This document shows positions 46,093 to 55,488 of a stretch of DNA of 57,131 nt, piece after piece. The stretch lies in assembly GCA_963849635.1 (NCBI GenBank), contig CAWKIA010000006.1, positions 1 to 57,131 of the forward strand, read 5' to 3'. A program made the position numbers and the translations under genes. Position 1 is the first letter of the stretch. Every line of letters starts with the position of its first letter. The notes beneath the pieces are model-generated. The model was not told where the DNA came from. It was given only the letters and a program-made list of their open reading frames with translations, and did not search any database. The stretch is from CAVRUD01 sp963849635 (GTDB lineage Bacteria; Chloroflexota; Chloroflexia; Thermomicrobiales; UBA6265).

Positions 46093-46638
46093 GTGGCCGC
46101 TCCGGTTGTTGTTTACAGTACAGATACCTGCCCATGGTGCGAGCGAGCAAAGGACTTCCTACGCACCCACAATGTGCCCTTTGTCGATAAGAACGTTGCC
46201 CAGGACCGGATGGCTGCCGTGGAGATGGTACGCCGCTCCGGTCAGCAAGGCGTGCCCGTGATCGCCACCGATGACGAGGTCATCGTTGGATTCGATCAGG
46301 TGCGGCTGGCCAAGATCGCCAAGCGGTTCGCCGCGCCCAAGCGTCCACCATTCGGTGTGATGGCCGCCAACGTCTCCGACTACTTCGCCAGTCACCCTGA
46401 GGCCGCTGCCACCGCTCCCGGGGTGACGACCGGGGTTTACGTCGGCAAGGTCAGGCCGGGAACAGTCGCCGCGACCGCCGGCTTGCAGCCCGGCGATGTG
46501 ATCGTCGGCTTCGCCGGCAAGCGGGTCCGGAATCTGCCTGGACTTGATAAGCTCGTCGAGTCGGTCTCTGCCGGCGACGAAGTCTCCGTGACGTTCTACC
46601 GCTCGGGGACCGAAGAACGGCGACCGCTCCAGTTCTAG
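46093..46638 (+). CDS. Glutaredoxin-PDZ fusion protein
   Basis: A 181-residue two-domain protein. Residues 1-80 are glutaredoxin/NrdH-like: VVYSTDTCPWCERAKDFL with the redox CPWC pair, VPFVDKNVAQD, the cis-Pro loop QQGVPVIATDDEVIVGFDQ. Residues 100-181 are a PDZ domain: TTGVYVGKVRPGTVAATAGLQPGDVIVGF, given in part, and SAGDEVSVTFYRSG. No signal or membrane segment is present. GTG 46093 follows GAGGAG. The PDZ would recruit a C-terminal peptide to a thiol-reducing active site; the partner is unknown. It stands 78 bases after the DtxR gene and has the same orientation as the MgtC-like gene. Confidence 0.88.
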   Translation: MAAPVVVYSTDTCPWCERAKDFLRTHNVPFVDKNVAQDRMAAVEMVRRSGQQGVPVIATDDEVIVGFDQVRLAKIAKRFAAPKRPPFGVMAANVSDYFASHPEAAATAPGVTTGVYVGKVRPGTVAATAGLQPGDVIVGFAGKRVRNLPGLDKLVESVSAGDEVSVTFYRSGTEERRPLQF

Positions 46639-46722
46639 GCGATCCCCTGGTGATCGCCTTTCAATGAGCAAACTTGTCGGTATCCGGGAGAGGTCGCGAG
46701 GACTCCGCTTGAGCGAGACCGC

Positions 46723-47220
46723 ATGCTGACCGAACAAGAAGCGATCCTCCGCATGGCGCTCGCGATCGGGCTGGGCGCAGCACTGGGTTTCGAGCGCGAA
46801 CGCCTGGCCAAACCCGCCGGAATCCGGACCTATGCCCTGGTCTGTCTCGGGTCGACGATGTTCATGATTGGTTCCATCCTGCTCGGCGACGAAGTCCGAG
46901 AGGCAGGTGGGATTGCCTACGACCCGTCCCGAATAGGTTCGACGATAGTCCAGGGTATCGGCTTTCTTGCCGCGGGAGTGATCTTCTCCTCCAGAGGTCG
47001 GGTCCAGGGCTTGACGACCGCCGCCGGGATCTGGGTCACCGCCGCAATCGGCTTGCTGGTTGGATCCGGGTTCTATCTGATCGCGATTGTGGGCGGGGCA
47101 ATGACTGTCGCGACCCTGGTCATCCTCGGTTGGCTCGAGGATACCGCCGAAATCGGTGGTGGTATCGAGCCAGAGGGACGGCAGTCAGATCACGACGGCA
47201 AGTCGTCCACCGAAGGGTGA
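46723..47220 (+). CDS. MgtC/SapB-family membrane protein
   Basis: A 165-residue protein with four or five membrane segments. The MgtC signature is intact: AIGLGAALGFERERLAKPAGIRTYALVCLGS, given in part, and IGFLAAGVIFSSRGRVQGLTTAAGIWVTAAIGLLVG. MgtC-like proteins are linked to magnesium limitation and membrane potential; the transport role is unproven. The polar C-terminal domain found in enteric MgtC is replaced by a short charged tail. It converges with trmH, the stop codons two bases apart. Confidence 0.9.
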   Translation: MLTEQEAILRMALAIGLGAALGFERERLAKPAGIRTYALVCLGSTMFMIGSILLGDEVREAGGIAYDPSRIGSTIVQGIGFLAAGVIFSSRGRVQGLTTAAGIWVTAAIGLLVGSGFYLIAIVGGAMTVATLVILGWLEDTAEIGGGIEPEGRQSDHDGKSSTEG

Positions 47221-47221
47221 G

Positions 47222-47881
47222 CTACCGCTTCAGCCAGTCCTCAACCATTCGTTGCCGCGCCTCGTCATCCAAGTTTGGCCGGTCATAGCGGCCCGCTTGC
47301 CGCCGCTGGCGCATCGCCTCGTACAGGGTGATCGCGCAGGCGACCGAGATATTGAGGCTCTGAATCATCCCGAGCATCGGTAGCGAGATGAGCCCATCTG
47401 CGCCGCTGATTGCCTCGTCGCTGACTCCGCGCATCTCGTTGCCAAATACCAGGGCAACGGGACCGCTCAGATCGGTCTCATAGAGGTCGACGCTTTCAGC
47501 CTCCAGGGCCGTCACCAGAATCCGCAGACCATCCGTGCGCAGGCGCTCGTAGCAACCCTCGATCGAATCATGGCGCACGATCTCGATCCACTTGGCGGCA
47601 CTGCCCGACGTTGTGCGTGCAAACGCCTTGCGTGGTGGCGTCTCCTGGACGTACACAAGGTGGACTCGAAAAACGCCGACCGCGTCGCAGGTGCGCAACA
47701 CGGCACTCACATTGTGGGGATCGTGGATATCTTCGAGCACGAGGCTTAGGTCGGGCTGCCGCCGGTCGATCGCCCGTTCAATACGCTCCTGGCGGCGCGT
47801 GGTTCGCGGCCACTTGCTCTCTTTCAGCGGCTGGCGAATTCCGGCCAGGCGGCGACGGTCGATGGCACCGTTGTCGGACAT
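47222..47881 (-). CDS. trmH: tRNA (guanosine-2'-O-)-methyltransferase TrmH
   Basis: A 219-residue SPOUT methyltransferase with the TrmH arrangement: an N-terminal helix region RQERIERAIDRRQPDLSLVLEDIHDPHNVSAVLRTCDAVG (given in part), TTSGSAAKWIEI, LVFGNEMRGVSDEAI and LPMLGMIQSLNISVACAITLYEA, plus a short C-terminal extension. It 2'-O-methylates G18 of tRNAs with AdoMet. Its start lies three bases after the stop of the DUF624-like gene upstream, so they form one unit. Confidence 0.9.
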   Translation of the reverse strand: MSDNGAIDRRRLAGIRQPLKESKWPRTTRRQERIERAIDRRQPDLSLVLEDIHDPHNVSAVLRTCDAVGVFRVHLVYVQETPPRKAFARTTSGSAAKWIEIVRHDSIEGCYERLRTDGLRILVTALEAESVDLYETDLSGPVALVFGNEMRGVSDEAISGADGLISLPMLGMIQSLNISVACAITLYEAMRQRRQAGRYDRPNLDDEARQRMVEDWLKR

Positions 47882-47884
47882 GAG

Positions 47885-48568
47885 TTACTGGTTCCCGCCC
47901 CACCAGCGGCGTCGTGGTTCTGGTACTCCAGCAGCCTTTTCGTGTTCGCGCTCGTCTGTCGGCTTGGACGGATCGATCACCGGAATCTCGAACACATCCA
48001 GGACAAGCCGATTGACGACCGAGCTGATAATCGCCGGCGCCAACAGGATGGCAGGTACGATCGAGACGTAACAGAACGCCCCGATGATGACGAGGAAGAA
48101 GAAGACGAGGAGCGTCCGGATCGGCGCGGCGGCGGCGACGTAGCCTGCCCGCTTGAGCGATAGGCTCAAGCCGCCTGCCAACAATGACATCGTCGAAAAT
48201 GACAAGAAGGTGACGATCAGGCCGACCGTCAACAAAACCGCCCACAGTGGCGCCAGCACGGCAAGCCAGTTCTCTGTACCGGCAAAGCTGTAGAGATTGA
48301 GCAGCAACACCACTGGAATCGGAAGTGTTACTAGCGCCAGTACCCACCCCTTGCCGATCGAGGCGCGCAGATACGCCAGCACTTCCCGAACGTCCGGCCG
48401 GTCGATTGCCCGGCGGGGATCGGTGACCATGCAGAGGGCCAGGGTTCCGGCCGGAAGTGTCACGATCAGAATGGCCGAAAGCCACCATCCGACACTGGCG
48501 AGCACAAACCCGAAGAGATGCTCATAGGTATCTTTCAACCCGCGTCCGACGATCCGAAGGGCGCGCAC
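47885..48568 (-). CDS. DUF624-like membrane protein
   Basis: A 227-residue protein with about five membrane segments (FVLASVGWWLSAILIVTLPAG, GWVLALVTLPIPVVLLLNLY, VLAPLWAVLLTVGLIVTFLSF, TLLVFFFLVIIGAFCYVSIVPAILL) and a conserved opening ALRIVGRGLKDTYEHLFG as in DUF624/YesL proteins. GTG 48568 follows GGAGG with a short spacing. The function is unknown; YesL relatives sit near sugar-uptake genes, but here the neighbours are trmH and a transglycosylase. The C-terminus is a soluble charged tail. Confidence 0.75.
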   Translation of the reverse strand: MRALRIVGRGLKDTYEHLFGFVLASVGWWLSAILIVTLPAGTLALCMVTDPRRAIDRPDVREVLAYLRASIGKGWVLALVTLPIPVVLLLNLYSFAGTENWLAVLAPLWAVLLTVGLIVTFLSFSTMSLLAGGLSLSLKRAGYVAAAAPIRTLLVFFFLVIIGAFCYVSIVPAILLAPAIISSVVNRLVLDVFEIPVIDPSKPTDEREHEKAAGVPEPRRRWWGGNQ

Positions 48569-48710
48569 GGAACCTCCAAGTCCTGGCTGTTGATTGCATG
48601 CAGGGACTATACCGTTTTGGACGTTCGGCGCACACTCCATAATGGGCATCTTGTTTAGGTAGCCGCGCTGACTCTATTGCAAATGCTTGACTCAACTCCA
48701 CTGAGCCGGC

Positions 48711-49993
48711 CTACGGGGCAGCGGTTGGATTTGGGGTTGAAGTCGGTGCGACCGTTGCCGTCGGTGGCTCCGTTGGTGGTGCCGCGGTTTCCGTTGGCGC
48801 CTCGGTCACAGTTGCGACGCCGGCTTCCGAGACCTCGGTCGTGGCGGTCGGTGGCATAGTTGGCGTCGGTACCTCGGTCGGCTGCACTGTCGGCGTTGGC
48901 GCCACCACGCCCGGTGGAAGCGGTATCGGGCGGGGACTTGTGCCTTGGTATGGCGCGGCCGCCGGAATCGACCAAGTCTGAGGAAGAACGGTGAAGCCAC
49001 TACCGCCGGGATTGCTGACAGCCCCAGTGTAGTAGTTCGACCATGCCTGGACGGCGTAGCGGTACTCTCCCGCGCATACGCTGGTGGCGTCGCAGTCGTC
49101 ACCAAAGTACGCCTCCAGCGCGGCATCCCAGGAGCCCGTGCTGCCATACAGTCCGCTGAGTGCATTCGCCCCGGCTAGTAGGTTCGCGGCCGGATCATTC
49201 CATGAGGATGGCGCGAGCCCCTGATTCGACAGAAATGCTTCAGTGACGCCTGTCAGGCCGATCCGCGATCCATTTGCGATTAGATTGGGGTCGCCGTTGG
49301 ACTCCACCCGCACAACGCCGGCCAGGATGGATGCCGGGACGCCGGTCGCGCCGGCGGCGGCATTGATCTCGGGCAAGAATCGCAGGACGGGTTCATCCAG
49401 CCGGACCACGTCGGGCGGTGGCGTCGGTGTCGGTTCCGGCGGCGCCGGTGCCGTAGGAGCAGCTGGTGGCGACGGGGAAGGAGTAGGCGATGGCGATGGA
49501 TTTGGACTTGGTGAGGACGGCGACCCTGGATTCGCGGCGGAGGTCGCCGTTGGCCCGGGTGCTTCGGTGGCCGGATCGCTCGGCGGGGAATTCCCGGCGC
49601 CGGTGACGGATTAGACGCGACAGGAGTAACCGCGCCGCCATCTGGACCGATCGACTCACCTTCTCCGAGTACTCCGCCTACGCCTCCAGAAGCGACTGGG
49701 ATCTCTTGCACCACACCGCCGGATTGACCAACGGTTCCGATCGGCTCGTCGACAATCTCGCCGAGCACCCCATCACCCCCGCTATCCCCGCTATTCGCAT
49801 TGCCGGCGAGATCAGCAATGCCGCCGATCAAACGAGTGAACGCCCCGAATGCATCGGTTTGCCTCTGCTGCGTTCCAAGGGGGATACCGCTCGCGACGGA
49901 CACGACGAACACCAGCACCGCCAAGGCGAGTCGGATCAGCCGCAGCCAGTCGAACGGATTACTCAACGCCTGCTCCCCGGTGACGTCGATCAA
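48711..49993 (-). CDS. Lytic transglycosylase-like protein with Pro/Ser linker (one frameshift)
   Basis: Read through a frame change near 49590 this is one export protein of about 425 residues: an N-terminal membrane anchor (IRLALAVLVFVVSVASGIPLG), a Gly/Asp-rich region, a Pro/Ser/Thr linker made of repeated SPSP and PTPTP units, and an SLT-type domain starting FLPEINAAAGATGVPASILAGVVRVESNGDPN, given in part. The Glu in RVESNGDP is at the catalytic position, but the usual GLMQ-type motif reads GLTGVTE. A second Pro/Thr-rich tail ends the protein. It would cleave peptidoglycan glycan strands. The shift lies in the linker, so both ends are well supported. Confidence 0.75.
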
Positions 49994-50094
49994 GCCGACC
50001 TCGGCTCAATCGACTGACTAGCAAGGACTAAGCCTACGGATCAACCCGGAACGGGACAATCCGATTGCAACCCGAACCGAATGGACCGTTTGGC

Positions 50095-50685
50095 CTATGC
50101 GTCCTCAAGCCCCGTGCCGAGTACTTGCGCAGGTGCACCCTCCGTGTCTTCGAGCATCGCAACAAGCGTGAGAGCGTATCGTTTCCGATTTCGCCGGTAG
50201 CACGGTCCACAAGCCCAAGAGCCGCGCACGCGCCGGGGCACCTGGATGCCGCATCGCGAGCAACCATACAGGTACCGATACGGGCGCGGCCGGCGGGGAA
50301 CCAGGCACGATCGGATCTCTTCGAGTGTCGCGCCGGTAACACTTGCTACCCGATGGGCAACGCGATCGTAGCCATGCTTCGCATGGCGGCGGTGATCGCC
50401 CGCGATGTGGTCCTGCATGTGGATGAGCTCCTCCACGACGACGATCTCCAGGGCTCGCGGTTGAGATCGGTCAATGCGCGGCAGATTGATCAGGATCGCG
50501 TGTTCCTTCGGCCCACGCAGGAAGACGTACGCCCCGCCGATGCCTCCGCCAACTCGCCGGCCCAACCATGCTTCAAAGGTCGCGCGGGTGGTTGTCACCC
50601 TGAGTCTGTCGGTCGGAAGTCCGAGGACACAGAGGTAGTGTTCAACCCAGCGCAGCGTCTCCTCGTCACGAATATCCAGCTGCAC
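50095..50685 (-). CDS. SprT-like zinc-ribbon protein with altered HExxH
   Basis: About 196 residues; the start may be GTG 50685 or TTG 50736. The layout follows SprT-like metallopeptidases: an N-terminal helical part (ETLRWVEHYLCVLGLP), the helix VVVEELIHMQDHIAGDHRRHAKHGYD, and a C-terminal zinc ribbon with YGCSRCG and WACGPCYRR (CxxC...CxxC). The usual HExxH reads EExxH, so the first His ligand is replaced by Glu and the peptidase activity is doubtful; other His residues (GDHRRHAKHG) could compensate. It is divergent from the M14 peptidase. The role is not known. Confidence 0.65.
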   Translation of the reverse strand: MQLDIRDEETLRWVEHYLCVLGLPTDRLRVTTTRATFEAWLGRRVGGGIGGAYVFLRGPKEHAILINLPRIDRSQPRALEIVVVEELIHMQDHIAGDHRRHAKHGYDRVAHRVASVTGATLEEIRSCLVPRRPRPYRYLYGCSRCGIQVPRRVRGSWACGPCYRRNRKRYALTLVAMLEDTEGAPAQVLGTGLEDA

Positions 50686-50827
50686 GGGATCCCTTTCATG
50701 TGCATCAATTCGAATGATCCGCCCGTCCGACGCCAAACCAAATCAGCACGAGAGTACAATGACCCGGCCGATCCAGGCCGCCACCGGCAATTGAATCAAT
50801 GGAATGCGACGCCCAGCGGAGGATTCA

Positions 50828-53338
50828 GTGCCCGCCCGTCTTTCGATCGAATCTCCTGAGGAGCACTTCGGGTTTCAGATGGGCGCCGATCGAAAGTTGG
50901 TGCGCTGGGGCCAGATGCTCGACTACTTCCGCGACCTCGCCGCCACGTCGGACCGGATCAAATCCGAGACGATCGGCCTCACGACTGAAGGTCGACCCTT
51001 CGCCCTCCTCACGATCTCATCTCCCGAGAACCTCCAGCGCCTCCCAGAGCTGATCGACGTTCAAGCCCGGCTCGCCGACCCGCGCGCCAGGACCGAGGCT
51101 GATCTGCCCGACCTCCTTGCCCGGGGAAAAACAATCGCGCTCGTAACCTGCTCGATCCACGCGACCGAGGTCGGCGGCACGCAAATGACGCCGGAGCTCG
51201 TCCATCGCCTGGTGACTGGGACTGACCCGCAAACGAAGCAGATTCTGCGCGACGTCGTCCTCCTGCTGGTCCCCTCTCTCAACCCGGACGGCATGGAGCT
51301 GGTCACGGACTGGTACTGCAAGACGCTGGGCACTCCCTACGAAGGCTCGGTGCCTCCGGCGCTCTACCACCGGTACGCGGGGCATGACAACAACCGCGAC
51401 TGGTTCATGCAGTCGTTGGTTGAGAACCGCCTGGTGATCCGCCGGATCCACAATGTCTGGCGTCCCCAGATAGTCTTCGATCTGCATCAGATGCACGCGA
51501 GTGGCGCACGTTATGTAGTCCCACCGTTCATCGATCCCTACGAACCGAACATCGATCCTCTCATCCAGACGCAGATCAACGCCCTCGGTGCGGCGATGGC
51601 CTCGGATCTGATGTCGGCCGGCAAATCTGGCGTCGCGACCTCGATCATCTTCGACGCCTACTCGCCCTCGCGGGCCTATCAGCACTATCACGGCGGGGTG
51701 AGGATCCTGTCGGAAGCGGCCAGCGTCAAGATCGCGTCGCCGATCGAGATCAGCCCCGAGCACCTAGTCGAATCGCGCGGGTTCGACCCCAAGGTGCGCA
51801 CCCAGAACCATCCCATGCCATGGGAAGGTGGCCCATGGCGATTGCGAGACATTGTCGACTACAACCTGATTGCCGTCTGGACCGTGCTCGACCATGCCGC
51901 TCGATTCCGGGATCGCTGGCTACTCAATTTCTCCCGGATCCAGGACCGGTCACTCACAGTGACCTCGCCACGGGCGTTCATCGTCCACACGGCGTGCGAG
52001 CAGCGTGATCCCGCGGCAACGGTCGAGATGCTCCGACTTCTCCGGGCCGCCGATGTCGAAATCAAAGTCGCGTCCAAGCCATTTACCGCCGATGGTGTCA
52101 GCTATCCCGCGAACGCGAATATTATTGAATGTGCCCAGCCGTTCGGACGATTCGCCAAGGCCCTTTTGGAACGCCAGGACTATCCCGATCTACGCCTCTA
52201 TCCCGGAGGTCCACCTCGGCCCCCGTATGACATCACCGCACATACACTCCCGCTCCTCATGGGCGTGGACTGTGTCGCCGCCACGGAAGCCGCGATTCCA
52301 AGTGCCGTTGCGATCGACGCGATCCCTCAGCCTGAAGGGGGTGTCGTCGATGAGTCCGGAGGCACCGGCGAGGCTATCGCGATCCCAGTGCGATCCAATG
52401 CCGCATACAAACTCGTGAACCAACTGCTCGACCGGGACATTGACGTCAGGCGGGCGGTCGATTCCGACGGTGTCGATTCAGCTTCAGACGTGACCGGTGA
52501 TTTTCTGGTCCCGTTCTCGTCAAACCGTGTGGCATCGGCTCTCTCGACCGAATTGGGAATCGTGGTCAATCGCGTCAACGTGCCTCTGGACGACGCGACT
52601 TCGTGGTCGCGACCCCGGCTGGGGCTCTACCACTCGTGGCGGGCGCACGCGATCGACGCCGGGTGGACGCGGCTGATCCTGGAGGAGTACGGGTTCGAGT
52701 ACTCGCTCGTGCGAGATCGCGATGTCCGCCAGGGCCACCTCGCCGATCGCTTCGACGCGATCATCTTGCCGGCCGAGGGGGCCAAACAGATCGTCGAAGG
52801 CAACAGCATCAACGACTACCCGGCGGACTACGCCGGCGGCATCGGCGAACTCGGGGTGGTCAACCTCCGCCGATTCGTGCACGAGGGCGGCACCCTGATC
52901 GCGCTCGACGCCGCCTGCGACCTCATGATCAAGCATCTGTACTTGCCGGTGACAAATGCGCTCGAAGGGATTGGCAACGAGGAGTTCTATTCCCCGGGGT
53001 CGTTGCTGCGGCTGCTCGTCGATCCGCGCCACCCGATCGCCTGGGGATATGGCCGGGAAACGGTCGCGATGTTCGTCAACTCGCCCGCATTCGATGTGCA
53101 GGCCACCAGCGCCGATGTCCAGGTAGTTGCTTCTTACCCACACACTAACCAGCTGCTCTCGGGCTGGATCCGCGGCGCGGAGCACCTCGCCGGGCGGGCG
53201 GCGCTCGTCGATTGCGGTGTTGGCGCGGGGAGGGTCGTGTTATTCGGGTTCAGGCCCCAGTTCCGTTCACAGTGCCGGGCGACCTACCGTCTATTGTTCA
53301 ACGCAATCGCCCGTTCGACACTCGACCGTGTCCAATAG
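50828..53338 (+). CDS. M14-family zinc carboxypeptidase with C-terminal amidotransferase-like domain
   Basis: An 836-residue protein. GTG 50828 is chosen since CGGAGG lies six bases upstream. The M14 domain (residues 10-370) has CSIHATEVGGTQM (HxxE zinc ligands), SLNPDGMELV, NNRDW and FDLHQMHASG (third His). The last about 400 residues include a class I amidotransferase-like Rossmann segment (GLYHSWRAHAIDAGWTRLILEEYGFEY, given in part, and FDAIILPAEGAKQIV) without its catalytic Cys. No signal peptide is seen, so it acts in the cytosol or leaves by an unknown route. Its end overlaps the receiver gene by 11 bases. The substrate is unknown. Confidence 0.88.
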   Translation: MPARLSIESPEEHFGFQMGADRKLVRWGQMLDYFRDLAATSDRIKSETIGLTTEGRPFALLTISSPENLQRLPELIDVQARLADPRARTEADLPDLLARGKTIALVTCSIHATEVGGTQMTPELVHRLVTGTDPQTKQILRDVVLLLVPSLNPDGMELVTDWYCKTLGTPYEGSVPPALYHRYAGHDNNRDWFMQSLVENRLVIRRIHNVWRPQIVFDLHQMHASGARYVVPPFIDPYEPNIDPLIQTQINALGAAMASDLMSAGKSGVATSIIFDAYSPSRAYQHYHGGVRILSEAASVKIASPIEISPEHLVESRGFDPKVRTQNHPMPWEGGPWRLRDIVDYNLIAVWTVLDHAARFRDRWLLNFSRIQDRSLTVTSPRAFIVHTACEQRDPAATVEMLRLLRAADVEIKVASKPFTADGVSYPANANIIECAQPFGRFAKALLERQDYPDLRLYPGGPPRPPYDITAHTLPLLMGVDCVAATEAAIPSAVAIDAIPQPEGGVVDESGGTGEAIAIPVRSNAAYKLVNQLLDRDIDVRRAVDSDGVDSASDVTGDFLVPFSSNRVASALSTELGIVVNRVNVPLDDATSWSRPRLGLYHSWRAHAIDAGWTRLILEEYGFEYSLVRDRDVRQGHLADRFDAIILPAEGAKQIVEGNSINDYPADYAGGIGELGVVNLRRFVHEGGTLIALDAACDLMIKHLYLPVTNALEGIGNEEFYSPGSLLRLLVDPRHPIAWGYGRETVAMFVNSPAFDVQATSADVQVVASYPHTNQLLSGWIRGAEHLAGRAALVDCGVGAGRVVLFGFRPQFRSQCRATYRLLFNAIARSTLDRVQ

Positions 53339-53858
53339 CTCCGCACACCAGCCACCACGACCCCGACTGGCCAGCGAGCGGCCCCATGTCCTCATCGTCA
53401 CCAGTGACGAGGACTTAAAGGTGTTCCTGGCCGAGGGCTTGCTCATCGGCGGGTTCTGGACCAGCACCGTCGCCAGCGGCATCCAGACTATCGAAGTATT
53501 CCGACTCCGCACCTTCGACGTGGTGCTCCTCGACCTCGATGTCCAGGGATTTGGTGGGGTGGAGATCCTCCGCCGCCTGCGTGGCACGGCCGGGCATTCG
53601 GGCCGGAGCGCGGCCCAGTCTCCGCTCACAGACGCACCAATTGTCCTGGTCTCGGCCGATCCAGATATCTTGGACGAAGGTCAGGCGCGGCAACTCGGAG
53701 CGGACGGCCTTCTCGTCCCCCCGATTGAACTTGACGATCTCATCCCGTTTCTCTTCGGAGTCGTGGACGCGTGGCGCGAAGCGCACCCTGGACGGCCATA
53801 TGCCGATCAGGCAAACCGGGCAAGCGCTGAACCAGGGTCAGCTCCTCCAGCATCCTAA
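53328..53858 (+). CDS. Single-domain response-regulator receiver protein
   Basis: A 176-residue protein of which residues 18-145 form a CheY-like receiver: HVLIVTSDEDLKVFLAEGLL, the phospho-acceptor region VVLLDLDVQGFGG, PIVLVSADPDI and a GADGLLVPP segment where the conserved Lys is missing (VPP instead of VKP). The acidic pair at the start reads SDED. There is no output domain, only a short disordered tail. GTG 53328 overlaps the M14 gene by 11 bases, so the two are translationally coupled. It converges with phoU, overlapping by four bases. Confidence 0.75.
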   Translation: MSNSSAHQPPRPRLASERPHVLIVTSDEDLKVFLAEGLLIGGFWTSTVASGIQTIEVFRLRTFDVVLLDLDVQGFGGVEILRRLRGTAGHSGRSAAQSPLTDAPIVLVSADPDILDEGQARQLGADGLLVPPIELDDLIPFLFGVVDAWREAHPGRPYADQANRASAEPGSAPPAS

Positions 53859-54538
53859 ACCGGAAGCCTGTTGCCATTCAGCGTGCGCGACAACTCTTCG
53901 AGGCTGCCGTTGACCGCAAAGATCACCCACTCGCAGATGTTGGTAACCCGATCGGCGATGCGCTCAACGTTGTGGGCGGCCCACAGCAGGTGTGTTGCTC
54001 GGTTGATAGTCAGCGGGTCGGCCATCATATACGTCAAGAGTTCCCGATAGACCTGATCATTGAGCGCGTCGACCTCGTCATCGCGCATCGCAACTGCCTT
54101 TGCCTCTTCGACATTGCCGTCGATGTAGGCAGATATGCTGGCGGAGAGCATCTCTCGGGCGATTTCACACATTCTGGGAATATCGACAAGCGGTTTGATG
54201 GCCGGTTCGTTCGAGGTCTGGATGACAATCTTGGCGATACCGGCGGCATGATCCGCCATCCGCTCGAGATCGGTCGTGATGTGGATCGCGGCCGAGATCG
54301 TCCGCAGATCACCGGCCATTGGGGCCTGGGTCGCAATAAGGTGAAGGGCACGCTCTTCGGTCAGCCAGCGATGGTTGTTGATGTAGCGGTCGGCGGTCAT
54401 CACCTCTCGAGCCAGCGAAACATCCTGACGCTTGAGCGCTTCGACAGATCTGGCGATGGCCTTGTCCGTCATACTCGCCATCGCGACAACGTCGTCGCGG
54501 AGTTCTTGTAGCTCGTGAACGTATTCGACGCGTGCCAT
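53855..54538 (-). CDS. phoU: Phosphate transport regulator PhoU
   Basis: A 227-residue protein with two PhoU repeats of three helices each: LRDDVVAMASMTDKAIARSV and LIATQAPMAGDLRTISAAIHITTDLERMADHA in the first (given in parts), MADPLTINRATHLLWAAHNVERIADRVTNICEW in the second. It links the Pst transporter to the PhoR kinase. ATG 54538 with a GTGGGA upstream is preferred over the reading from 54562. It is the last gene of pstCAB-phoU. Confidence 0.95.
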   Translation of the reverse strand: MARVEYVHELQELRDDVVAMASMTDKAIARSVEALKRQDVSLAREVMTADRYINNHRWLTEERALHLIATQAPMAGDLRTISAAIHITTDLERMADHAAGIAKIVIQTSNEPAIKPLVDIPRMCEIAREMLSASISAYIDGNVEEAKAVAMRDDEVDALNDQVYRELLTYMMADPLTINRATHLLWAAHNVERIADRVTNICEWVIFAVNGSLEELSRTLNGNRLPV

Positions 54539-54622
54539 TCCCACATCTCTCGGGCGCGCCAACGCGCCTTGGTAACTACCATTCGACCTGGTCGTGTGTA
54601 TCCAATGTTGTCTCGACGCGTG

Positions 54623-55459
54623 CTACCCAAAGCGCCCGGTAATGTAGTCCTCGGTGCGTTGGTCGCGCGGCTTAGTGAAGATTTCCCTGGTCGGTCCGGC
54701 TTCAACGAGCACTCCCTGCCTCTTGTCATTGAGGGAGAAGAAGACCGTCTGGTCAGAGACCCTGGCCGCCTGCTGCATGTTGTGGGTCACGATCACGATC
54801 GTGTACTGACGAACGAGGTCGCGCATCAAGTCCTCGATCTTGAGCGTCGAGATCGGGTCCAGCGCCGAGCAGGGCTCGTCCATCAGGATCACGTCAGGGT
54901 TGATCGCGAGTGTGCGGGCGATGCAGAGGCGCTGCTGCTGCCCACCGGAGAGGTCCAAACCGCTCTCCTTCAGCTTGTCGTGGACCTCGTCCCACAGGGC
55001 CGCTCCACGTAAGCACCGTTCCACGCGCTCATCCATGTTGCCTTTGATGCCGTTGATTCTGGCTCCCCAGGCGATATTCTCGTAGATACTCTTGGGAAAC
55101 GGGTTAGGCTTCTGAAAGACCATGCCGATCCGGCGCCGGACCTCGACCGCGTCAACCTTCGGCGAGTTGAGATCGACCCCGTGGTAGTTGATCTCGCCCG
55201 AGACCTTTGCGCCAGGTATCAGGTCATTCATCCGGTTGATTGAGCGCAGCACTGTGCTCTTGCCGCAGCCGGAGGGACCGATCAACGCGGTGATCCGGTT
55301 TTTCGGCACGCTGAAGTTCACGCCGGTCACGGCAAGGAACGAGCCGTAATGAACGTGGACATCCTTGAGGTCGATGATGGTCTCACCGAGCGGGCCTGAT
55401 TCAGCCTGCTCGGACGGGGTAGCGACGGGAGCGTGAATCTCGTCGGTGGCGGTCGCCAT
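54623..55459 (-). CDS. pstB: Phosphate ABC transporter ATP-binding protein PstB
   Basis: A 278-residue ABC ATPase of PstB type: Walker A IGPSGCGKSTVLRSINRMND, Q-loop VFQKPNPFPKSIYENIAWG, signature LSGGQQQRLCIARTLA, Walker B DVILMDEPCSALDP and the switch His in VTHNMQQAARVSD. The SxLRxxNRMN and NPFPxS sequences are PstB-specific. A 25-residue disordered leader is present. It drives phosphate import with PstA and PstC. Confidence 0.97.
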   Translation of the reverse strand: MATATDEIHAPVATPSEQAESGPLGETIIDLKDVHVHYGSFLAVTGVNFSVPKNRITALIGPSGCGKSTVLRSINRMNDLIPGAKVSGEINYHGVDLNSPKVDAVEVRRRIGMVFQKPNPFPKSIYENIAWGARINGIKGNMDERVERCLRGAALWDEVHDKLKESGLDLSGGQQQRLCIARTLAINPDVILMDEPCSALDPISTLKIEDLMRDLVRQYTIVIVTHNMQQAARVSDQTVFFSLNDKRQGVLVEAGPTREIFTKPRDQRTEDYITGRFG

Positions 55460-55488
55460 TGCGCATTTCCTTCAGTCGAAAATCGAAC

